DNA of 64,000 nucleotides. Origin: Burkholderia sp. D-99 (GTDB taxonomy: Bacteria; Pseudomonadota; Gammaproteobacteria; Burkholderiales; Burkholderiaceae). Positions within the stretch are counted from its first letter, which is position 1, and each line of letters begins with the position of its first letter. Where the stretch lies: NCBI RefSeq assembly GCF_011605345.1, contig NZ_JAAOXM010000010.1, positions 124,001-188,000 on the forward strand. Direction: 5' to 3'. This document shows, one piece after another, positions 43,520-51,345 of this stretch. The translations under genes and the position numbers were made by a program. The notes under the pieces were generated by a model that was not told the DNA's origin, did no database searches, and saw nothing but the letters and a program-made list of their open reading frames with translations.

Positions 43520-46500
43520 TTCAGCACCTCCCATTCAATCCCGGTTTTCTTGTTGAACCAGTTGCGGAAGCTGTACATGTAGTGCTTCGCAATTTCCGGC
43601 TTCTCCGTGTACACCCCCCGGCCCATCAAGTTCGTGGGGGTGTCGCGCTGCCAGTTGTCGACAAGCTGGGCCATCTTCACGTCGACCAGGTGTTGCGAGT
43701 TGATGTATTTGCCATACACCGACCCGCCATCCAGGAAATACTCATCGGGCCAGCCGAACAGGTGGCCGGCCTCGTGCACGATCGTATGTTGCGTTTTCAG
43801 CGGCACGTACCGATTCTCCCGGCCGTTCCACTGGACGTTCACTTCCCCCCAGTTCCCCGAATCCGCCCGGGTCGCCATCGGAAACAGATTGACCTCCGCA
43901 TGGCATCGCCCAATTTGAACCAGTTCGACTTCCAGTCTCAGCTTGACCTTGCATGTACATGCACTACCCAGCGGGCATTCTTTCGGCTGCATCGAATAGT
44001 TCCCTCTATTCAGCCCGTCCTCGATGCGCTTCTTGAAGCCCGACGATATGGGACCCAGACCACCCGGCCGGTCCACGATCTTAATCACCAGGTCTTTACG
44101 GTTTCCATCGCTATTGAACGGCACCGAGAACGGTTTTCCTGTCGATGGATCCATGTAGACGGTTCCGTCTTTGATCCAGTACTGGTCCTTCAGGTTGACC
44201 TTGATATAGATCATCGCCGTCACGGTCGCCGTCGCGGGTGCGTATTCGATGTCATACGAATCCTCCGTGCCGGACATATTCAGCCAGATTCGCTTCTTGT
44301 CCTTGAGCACCGCCTTGCCGTCCTCTCCCGTCTGGTAATAGCTGACGCATCCGGCATCGACCGTATGAAGCTCGGTGGAAATCGCGGGGACGTGAAGATT
44401 GCACGTCCCGCTTTGCGCAGCCGGGCCTTTCTTCGGCATGCCTTCCAGTTCGCTGGACACCGGCGGCGGAGTCGAATAACCGAGCGACGGGCCGGGCGCC
44501 GCATTCTGTCCCGACGAAGCGGGTACCGGTGCCGGCATGGATCGACTCGACTCATCTGCCAATGCCTGCGGGACAAGCGGCAAGTTACCTGCTCCCGGAG
44601 CCGGCATGTCGGCCATCAAAGCCGTCGCGCCCGACGCTGCCCCGCTCCATGTCGCCGCCCCCACCGCACTCACCCCCGCCGCCACCACCCCTCTCCCCGC
44701 CGGACTCGCCGCCAGCGCCTGTACGAGGAAGTCACACGGATCGCCCTGCGGCAACACCGGCAGCGCCGGCAGCTTCACGCTCGTCGCGCGCGGCCCCGGG
44801 AACGGATGCCCGCCCGACTTCACCGCGAACTGCCCCGGCGTCTCGACGATGATGTCGCCGCCCTTCAGCGTGATCCGGTTCGGTCCCTGCTGCAGCACGA
44901 TCGCATCCTGCGCGAGCACGTCGACGCGCTCGTCGGTCGACGTCACGCGCACGGTCTGGTCCGCGAGAATCTCCATCGTCGACGCGTGCGCCTCGACGCT
45001 CACCGGCCCTTCGCCCGCGATCGCCTTGAGCCCGCCCGCCACGCTGTACAGGCTCATCGCATCGCCCGTCGCCGCGGCCACGGTCGCACCGGCGCCCACG
45101 TGCGCGTCGCCCTGCGACGTCACATGAACATGCTGCGCCGCATACGACACCGCGCTGTCCGGCGTCGTCACCACGATGTTCTCCGGCGACTCCATCAGCA
45201 CCGCGGGTGTCGCGAATCGCTCGACGGGATCGCCGCCGTCGCGCTGCGTGCCGCTCGGCTTGGTCGCGCTCTGGCCGCCCACGCTCCCCGCATACTTGCC
45301 GTCCTGCGCAGGATCGATCGCCTTCAGGAAATCCGTCAGCGCCGCGTTCGCGCTCAGGCCGACCGCCTGCGCGCCGGTCGCCGCCGTGTCGAGCTCATGC
45401 GCGGTTTTCGCCGCGTCCTTCAACTGCTCCACGCGTTCGGCGACGTCCATCTGCGTCGACGCACCGAGCTGACGCGCGGTACTCGATACCAGCAGGCCCG
45501 CGCCGGCCCGCACGACGCCCCAACCCTGCGTCGCCAGTTCGAAGCCTTCGCCGCGATAGGCGCCGCGCATCGTGCCCTGCTGGTCGATCAGATAGCCCTG
45601 CGCGAGGCGCGTGCCGGCTGTCGAATTGTTCAGCTCGTGGCGCAATTGCCCGGCCGCATCGTCCATCACCCAGCGGCTACCCGGTTGCCCGTCGAGCGTT
45701 TGCGTCTGCAGGCCCGTCAGCGATCCTGAATGATTCGCGTCGCTGCCTTCGCCGGCCGAGAACGGCGGACGCACCCGGCCGCCGTACACCTGCCCGAGCA
45801 CGACGGGCGCATCGATGTTGCCGGACTCGAAGCCGACCACCACCTCCGCCCCCACGCGCGGCGCGAACGCATGACCGAAATTCGGCCCGGCGGCCTGTTC
45901 GGCGACGCGGACCAGGATGCCCGACCGATGGTCGCCCGGCGCATGGCCGGCCGGATTGGCGCGGCTCGCCGTATCAGTCAGCCCGCCCGGCAGCGGTGCG
46001 ACCCCGCGCATCCATGGAAACTGGATGCGGACCTGGTGATCGCGCGTGCTGCTGACGCGGCCGCCCGGCTCGCCGACCACGATCGCGGCCTGCACGCCAT
46101 GCACCGTCGGCCGGTCGCGATGCGGCGGCACGATCGGCGTGCCTTCCGGCACCGCGACGAAGCGGTTGCGATACAGGCCCTTCTCGAGCTCGCCGCGTCC
46201 GAACAGCTGCCCGATCTGCGCGCCGAGATTGTTGACGGCCTCGTGCTCGATCGACAGCGGCACGAACCGCACGGGGCCGCCCAGATAATCGTTCAGCGTA
46301 TGCACCCTGCCGATCTCGAGCGTGCGCGACGAACCGCCGCCACGGTAAATCCGCTTCGCGAGTTGCAGCGCGTCCAGACGCTGCTCGGCGTAGCGCTGCG
46401 CGTCGCCGCTCGTGTCGAAGCGGCCGGCACGCTGGCCGTCGTAGACCTCCCGCACCGGCAGCAGCGGCGCGTCGGCGTCGGCCGGCTGCTGCGCCTGGCC

Positions 46501-47247
46501 GGCCAGCGCAACGAGCTCGCTGGCTTTCCAGCTCGTCGCCACCACGCGATCCGGCACGAGCTGACGCCGATCGGAGAATTGCGTCATCACGCCGTCCGGA
46601 TCACCGACGTCCTGCGCATTGAATGCGATCGCGCTGCCGTCGGGCAGCCGCGCGTGGCGGTCGAACACGACGACCGTATGATCGCCCGACGGTGCGTTCC
46701 GCGCGTCCTGCCCGTGCTCGACGCGAAACGACAGCCCGGCTTCCGACAACTGCCGCAACACGAAATCGAGATCGGTTTCGCGATACTGGCCGCGCAGGCG
46801 GAACGCACGCAGCGGCTCGATCCGCTCGTAGCGCCGATGCGCTTCCGGGTAATCGCCAAACACTTGCTCGCAGATGCCCTCGGCATCGAGATCGACGAAA
46901 TACAGGCAATTGCGGCGCAGTTGCAGCAGCGCGAGCCACGATTCCATCGTCAGCCGATAGCGCGTGAACTCGCCATCGCTCTCCGCATACGCGGCATGCG
47001 TGACGTAACCGTTCCAGCAGCGTTCGCCCGCCGCCGTCGCGAGACGCAGCCGCACGGCGCTGCCGATCAGCGGCGCCAGATCGAGAAACGGCTCGCTCGA
47101 CAGCACGTCGATCTCGAACCGGAACGATTCGCTGATCCCTTCACGACCATGAAAGCGCTCGACCACGAATGCCCCCGGCATCGCGGTATCGATCTGGATA
47201 TGGCGGGTCGCTTGCCCATATCCCGTTAATGCGGCAACAAGATCCAT
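43516..47247 (-). CDS. vgrG: Evolved VgrG with C-terminal metzincin-like metallopeptidase
   Basis: 1243 residues. VgrG gp27/gp5-like core to about residue 700, then DUF2345 (FAVKSGGHPFPGPRATSVKLP), a Pro/Ala/Ser linker (about 880-945), and a C-terminal domain from about 949. That domain has HEAGHLFGWPDEY (His1158, Glu1159, His1162, Asp1168) giving HExxHxxGxxD, followed by TNLMG as a possible Met-turn, which is metzincin-like. Six Cys (949, 967, 1091, 1097, 1099, 1115) suggest disulfides, hence action in the periplasm. ATG 47247 is preferred to TTG 47262. Two exported candidate immunity genes follow. Analogous in design to P. aeruginosa VgrG2b. Confidence 0.9.
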   Translation of the reverse strand: MDLVAALTGYGQATRHIQIDTAMPGAFVVERFHGREGISESFRFEIDVLSSEPFLDLAPLIGSAVRLRLATAAGERCWNGYVTHAAYAESDGEFTRYRLTMESWLALLQLRRNCLYFVDLDAEGICEQVFGDYPEAHRRYERIEPLRAFRLRGQYRETDLDFVLRQLSEAGLSFRVEHGQDARNAPSGDHTVVVFDRHARLPDGSAIAFNAQDVGDPDGVMTQFSDRRQLVPDRVVATSWKASELVALAGQAQQPADADAPLLPVREVYDGQRAGRFDTSGDAQRYAEQRLDALQLAKRIYRGGGSSRTLEIGRVHTLNDYLGGPVRFVPLSIEHEAVNNLGAQIGQLFGRGELEKGLYRNRFVAVPEGTPIVPPHRDRPTVHGVQAAIVVGEPGGRVSSTRDHQVRIQFPWMRGVAPLPGGLTDTASRANPAGHAPGDHRSGILVRVAEQAAGPNFGHAFAPRVGAEVVVGFESGNIDAPVVLGQVYGGRVRPPFSAGEGSDANHSGSLTGLQTQTLDGQPGSRWVMDDAAGQLRHELNNSTAGTRLAQGYLIDQQGTMRGAYRGEGFELATQGWGVVRAGAGLLVSSTARQLGASTQMDVAERVEQLKDAAKTAHELDTAATGAQAVGLSANAALTDFLKAIDPAQDGKYAGSVGGQSATKPSGTQRDGGDPVERFATPAVLMESPENIVVTTPDSAVSYAAQHVHVTSQGDAHVGAGATVAAATGDAMSLYSVAGGLKAIAGEGPVSVEAHASTMEILADQTVRVTSTDERVDVLAQDAIVLQQGPNRITLKGGDIIVETPGQFAVKSGGHPFPGPRATSVKLPALPVLPQGDPCDFLVQALAASPAGRGVVAAGVSAVGAATWSGAASGATALMADMPAPGAGNLPLVPQALADESSRSMPAPVPASSGQNAAPGPSLGYSTPPPVSSELEGMPKKGPAAQSGTCNLHVPAISTELHTVDAGCVSYYQTGEDGKAVLKDKKRIWLNMSGTEDSYDIEYAPATATVTAMIYIKVNLKDQYWIKDGTVYMDPSTGKPFSVPFNSDGNRKDLVIKIVDRPGGLGPISSGFKKRIEDGLNRGNYSMQPKECPLGSACTCKVKLRLEVELVQIGRCHAEVNLFPMATRADSGNWGEVNVQWNGRENRYVPLKTQHTIVHEAGHLFGWPDEYFLDGGSVYGKYINSQHLVDVKMAQLVDNWQRDTPTNLMGRGVYTEKPEIAKHYMYSFRNWFNKKTGIEWEVLK

Positions 47248-47359
47248 GTCGTTTCTCGGCAATCGTGCGCGAATGCGTGTCGCGTCGGCTGGTTTGTATC
47301 AAATCGGTTCGACGGTGCAACGGCGAGCGGCCGCCGCGCTCGGGAGACGGTACGCCGCA

Positions 47360-49762
47360 TCATTGCGGGAACATCCCGTTCATGTTGATCTTGTACTGCA
47401 GCATCTTGCGCTGCGCCTCCATGTCTTCCTGCACGCTCGGTACGTGGGGCGCATCCCAGCGCACGCCGTTCACGAAGACGGTGCGCCAGCGCAGGTAACC
47501 CCACACGAACGAAAACTCGCGCCCCGAATCCTGCAGCGCGAGACCGCCCGTGACATCGGGATCGGTCAGCACCGCGCTGTCGGTCGGCGCATTCGCGTCC
47601 TTGGCCGCGCGCGCCTTCTGCGCGGCCTGCTGCGCGGCGTCGTAGCGCTTCAGGATGTCGGCCTGCTGTGCGCTCAGCGGCGAACGCGGTTCGGGTTCCT
47701 GCACCGCGCTGACCCCGGGCCCGAGTCCGAGCGCGCTCGCGCCCATCACCTGCATGATCTGCGACGGCCCGGGCAAGCCAAGTTGCTGACGCTTCTGCCA
47801 CGCCGCGTGCTGGCGCTCGAATTCGGCCTGGCGGGTTTTCAGCGCCTTGATCTGGTTGTGGTTCCAGACGTCGTCGTCGTCGCCGAGCGGCTTGAACCAC
47901 GCGCGCGAGTCGTGCATGAAGTTGTCGTACAGCGCGCTGATCGGCGCCTCCGGCGGCCCCATGTTCCAGTCGCCCCTCACCTCGAGCCACTGTTGCCACT
48001 TTTCGTCGAGCTGCAACTGGAAGAAATCCTCGGCGCGCTTCGCGCTCGCGCGCACCACCGGACCGACGAGCGGAATCGCGGACTGCAGGCCCTGGACGAT
48101 CGGCAGCACGGCCGGGGAGATGACGGCTGCCGCCTTCGGGTTCTGCGTGAGCTTCTTGCTGACCGCGTTGCCCGCGTAGCGGCGCACGGTCGGACCGCCC
48201 TGCTTCTCGCACTCGAGCAGGTCGCGCCATTCGAGCCGCAGTTCCTCGTTCGCGCTGTCGAGATCGACGGCATCCTGCGGATACGCGGCCTTCGCGGCAA
48301 GAAACGATGGTTGCGTACGCAAGTTGTCGAGGCGCATCTTGCGCCAGCGCAGGTACAGCCCGTAGTGCGCGCGCATCAGGCCCGGCGTGCCGTGTTCCTT
48401 GGCGTAGTAGTAGTCCGCGCTGGTTCTCACGTAGGCGGAAAACGCGCGCTTGAGCGCGGGCGAAATCGCGAACGCCGCGGCCGCTTCGGCGGCGACGCCG
48501 GGCCCGTTGATGTCGAGCGGAACACCGGCCTTGCGCGCTTCACGATACATGTCGAGCAGCGGCACCTGCGACAGCTTGTCCGCATCGCCCGTGCCGCGCC
48601 CTTGCTCGCCCGGCCCGTAACCGCCGCCGACGTCCGAATGGACACCCGGATAGACGATCTCCTCACGCCCGTCCGTCGACGCATCGATCAGGTCGAGCGG
48701 GAACGATCCGCGCGGTTCGTGTGCGGCAACCATGTGGACGCAGCGGCGGATGGAGTACGGCAGCCCCATCAGCTCCTTGCGCCCCCAGCCGCCGTGCCCG
48801 TCGAACAACGTCGCGGCCGTGCTTTGCGCGATGCCGACCGACGCGACCGTATCGAACAGGCCGAGAAAGTCGTACGACACGGGCACGCCGCACAGGCTGA
48901 AATCGGCGTCGAGCGCATCGTTCAGCCAGTTCGAGAACGTGCGTGCTTCGGCCGCACCGCGCGAAAAGCCGAACACGTACAGGCGGATGCGCTGCAGTTT
49001 CGGCTTGCCCTTGACCAGCAGATCGCCGACGCGCGCCTTCAACTCCGCGCAACGGGCCTGCAGCGCGACGCGCCGCTTGTCGTCCCACGCGCGCATCGTC
49101 GCGGTCCAGTTCGCCGTATCGACTTCGCCCTTGAGCTGCGCCCAGATCGTGTCGCGATCCCAGGTCAGCTCGATCCCGTTCTGCTCGGCCGCCATCAGCT
49201 TGAGCGCGCCGACGCTCGAGCTGCCGCGCGCGTTGATGTCGCCGAGACTGCCCGGCTTGGGCGGCGTGCCGCCGAGATCGATGCCCTTGAAATTCAGGTC
49301 GACGCTGACGGCCTTCGCGAGCGCCTTGTCGCTCTTGCCGAGCGCTGCGGACAGCGAATTGCCGAACGCGTGCGCATGCACGACGTTGTGGATCTGCAGC
49401 AGCGCCCAGTTGATACGCCCCTCGCCGGCCCACCCCGTCGCGGCGCCCGCCGCGGCCTGCAACCCGACGCCCTGGTCGCCGATCTCGTCGACGAACGGCG
49501 TGCCGACGCCCGCCACGTAGATGGCGCTGTGATACTTGTCGCGGGGAAACACGTCGAACAGGCGAGCGACGTTGCTGTGCTTGCCGCCGGCGCGATCGCG
49601 ATCGGCGTTGTTGCGCGTGCCGTCGAAGAAAATGCCGACATGCAGCGTCTTGCAGCAACTCATCCCGTCGTCGTCGTGCAGGCGGCGCATGATCGCGTCC
49701 TGCTCCTCCGGGGTGACGACCCCGACGTCCGGCCGGTCAGCGCTCGCGAAGCGGAAACTCAT
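47360..49762 (-). CDS. Tle1-type phospholipase T6SS effector (DUF2235)
   Basis: 800 residues with all family marks: FFDGTRNN (45-52), nucleophile elbow GFSRGA (Ser267), GLFD (Asp304) and HSDVGGGY (His375), giving a complete Ser-Asp-His triad. Tle1 effectors are phospholipases injected into the periplasm of rivals. No signal peptide. The C-terminal half (from about 400) is helical and Gln/Ala-rich with a conserved-looking FSFVWGYLRWRTVFVNG near the end. The start at 49762 overlaps the lipoprotein gene (ATGA). Last gene of VgrG module C; the next VgrG starts 112 bp further. Confidence 0.92.
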   Translation of the reverse strand: MSFRFASADRPDVGVVTPEEQDAIMRRLHDDDGMSCCKTLHVGIFFDGTRNNADRDRAGGKHSNVARLFDVFPRDKYHSAIYVAGVGTPFVDEIGDQGVGLQAAAGAATGWAGEGRINWALLQIHNVVHAHAFGNSLSAALGKSDKALAKAVSVDLNFKGIDLGGTPPKPGSLGDINARGSSSVGALKLMAAEQNGIELTWDRDTIWAQLKGEVDTANWTATMRAWDDKRRVALQARCAELKARVGDLLVKGKPKLQRIRLYVFGFSRGAAEARTFSNWLNDALDADFSLCGVPVSYDFLGLFDTVASVGIAQSTAATLFDGHGGWGRKELMGLPYSIRRCVHMVAAHEPRGSFPLDLIDASTDGREEIVYPGVHSDVGGGYGPGEQGRGTGDADKLSQVPLLDMYREARKAGVPLDINGPGVAAEAAAAFAISPALKRAFSAYVRTSADYYYAKEHGTPGLMRAHYGLYLRWRKMRLDNLRTQPSFLAAKAAYPQDAVDLDSANEELRLEWRDLLECEKQGGPTVRRYAGNAVSKKLTQNPKAAAVISPAVLPIVQGLQSAIPLVGPVVRASAKRAEDFFQLQLDEKWQQWLEVRGDWNMGPPEAPISALYDNFMHDSRAWFKPLGDDDDVWNHNQIKALKTRQAEFERQHAAWQKRQQLGLPGPSQIMQVMGASALGLGPGVSAVQEPEPRSPLSAQQADILKRYDAAQQAAQKARAAKDANAPTDSAVLTDPDVTGGLALQDSGREFSFVWGYLRWRTVFVNGVRWDAPHVPSVQEDMEAQRKMLQYKINMNGMFPQ

Positions 49763-50367
49763 GGCGCGATCCTCTTGTCGGGATTCGGGCACTGCGGATC
49801 GCTGTTGCGCAACGTGAAGTGCCCCGGACACGCTTCAGCGGGCGCCTGAAGATTTTCAGGAAAGCCGCGGTAGCCGGGCATCCACTGCGACGCATAGACC
49901 TTGATTCGATCGTGCGGAAAGAACAGGACCCACAGGAAGCCGTCCGAGAACGCGTCGTAGCGCTCGACCGGCACGACGCGGCTCGCAAGCGCCTTCGGAT
50001 CCTTCTTGTACAGGTTGTCGTCCCGCCACTGCAGGTTGACGGTCAGCCCCGGATGCCATTGCTTCGGCAACGCGACACAGCAGATGATCGCGCCGCCGCC
50101 GCTGCCGATGCGTGCCGGAACCGCCCCGCCCCAGGTACCGTCGACATAAAACGCGCCGATCGGAACGTCGGTGTAGTTGAGGGCATTCAGCTTCAGCCCC
50201 ATCGTGTCGGGCGCGGCCGACGTGCTCGACACGCTCGACGCCCCCGGCGCCCCCGGCGCCGAAGACGACACGTCGGTCGCACGCGAACATCCTGCCGTCC
50301 CCAGCAGGATGGCCATGAACATCAGCAGCCGAGCGGCAAACGTCGTGGAACCGGCATTCAGACTCAT
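49759..50367 (-). CDS. DUF3304 lipoprotein, candidate Tle1 immunity protein
   Basis: 202 residues with a lipoprotein signal ending GTAGC (Cys27). Mature DUF3304 features: LNYTDVPIGAFYVDGTWGG, GGGAIICCVALPKQWHPG and LWVLFFPHDRIKVYASQW. It is co-encoded with the Tle1 effector by ATGA overlap. Periplasmic lipoproteins of this family are the usual immunity partners of Tle1 phospholipases. Confidence 0.87.
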   Translation of the reverse strand: MSLNAGSTTFAARLLMFMAILLGTAGCSRATDVSSSAPGAPGASSVSSTSAAPDTMGLKLNALNYTDVPIGAFYVDGTWGGAVPARIGSGGGAIICCVALPKQWHPGLTVNLQWRDDNLYKKDPKALASRVVPVERYDAFSDGFLWVLFFPHDRIKVYASQWMPGYRGFPENLQAPAEACPGHFTLRNSDPQCPNPDKRIAP

Positions 50368-50485
50368 CTCTTGATCCTCTTGTCCGACGCCGTCCGGCGC
50401 GGATCGCTATCCACTGCGTGCCCCCGTCGCATGCCGCGCCGACACGTCCGTGTCGCCGTTCGCATGCACGCGAACCCGCATCGTT

Positions 50486-51343
50486 CTATGCGGACGACGT
50501 AGCCGGCGCCGGCTCCGTCACCAGGTACCCGGCCGCCGCGAGCGCATCGAGCGCGACCCGCGCCGCCGCCGCGCGCGGCCCGTCGTGCCGCGCCCACGCC
50601 GCGCTCACGCACGCATGGGCTTGCGCCGGCGTTGCCACCAGCCGGCCGAAACTCTCCGGACGCTGGCGGACATGAAAAATCAGCGTGTCGACCTTCGCGG
50701 CCTGCCGCAGCCGTTCGACCTGGTCCTCGTCGAGCACGTAGGGCTCGCCGCTGCGCCCGGCGTCCGTTTCGCCGACGGCCGCTTCGCTCGCGGTGTCGAC
50801 ATCGAGCGCCATGAGCGCCCCGGTGCGATCGAACACGTGCCACGCATCGATGCCGTCCGTGAAGCGGCGACGCTGCGCGGGCGTGAGCGCCTCGAGCCAG
50901 GCCGGCACGCAACGCGTATCGGCGAGACGCACCAGGAACGCTTCGCCGTCGGCCGCCGCGCTCGCCTCCATCTGCCCGCGCAGATGCGCGGCGAGCGCGT
51001 CCGTATCGCGCGCACCGCGCAACAGGCTCACCATCGGACGTCCCGACGTCTCGCGCAGCATGGTCCCGAGCATCGCCGTGCGCGCTGCCGCGTCGGCAGG
51101 CAACGGTACGAGGCAGGGCGAAATCGCCAGCAGGTCGTCGCCGTCGTACACACCTTCGTACAGCACGACGACGGCATCGTTGCGGTCGACGGCGGGCATC
51201 CGGTCATGCAGCGCCGGCGCGAACCCCATGTCGAGCAGCAGATGCCAGCGGCCAGCGGCCGGCGCGCGCTCGAACAGTGCGTTCAGCCGGTCCGGCGTGT
51301 CGTCGGGGTAGCGGTCGATCCAGTCGGTCGTCTCGATCATCAT
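50486..51343 (-). CDS. DUF4123 T6SS effector-loading adaptor
   Basis: 285 residues with DUF4123-like composition: RWHLLLDMGFAPALHDRM at the N-terminus, VVVLYEGVYDGDDLLAISPC and GRPMVSLLRGARDTDALAAH centrally. It begins 2 bp after the module C VgrG stop and precedes the immunity/Tle1 pair, so it should load the Tle1 effector onto that VgrG. ATG 51343 or 51340 may be the start. Confidence 0.83.
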   Translation of the reverse strand: MMIETTDWIDRYPDDTPDRLNALFERAPAAGRWHLLLDMGFAPALHDRMPAVDRNDAVVVLYEGVYDGDDLLAISPCLVPLPADAAARTAMLGTMLRETSGRPMVSLLRGARDTDALAAHLRGQMEASAAADGEAFLVRLADTRCVPAWLEALTPAQRRRFTDGIDAWHVFDRTGALMALDVDTASEAAVGETDAGRSGEPYVLDEDQVERLRQAAKVDTLIFHVRQRPESFGRLVATPAQAHACVSAAWARHDGPRAAAARVALDALAAAGYLVTEPAPATSSA

Positions 51344-51345
51344 GC

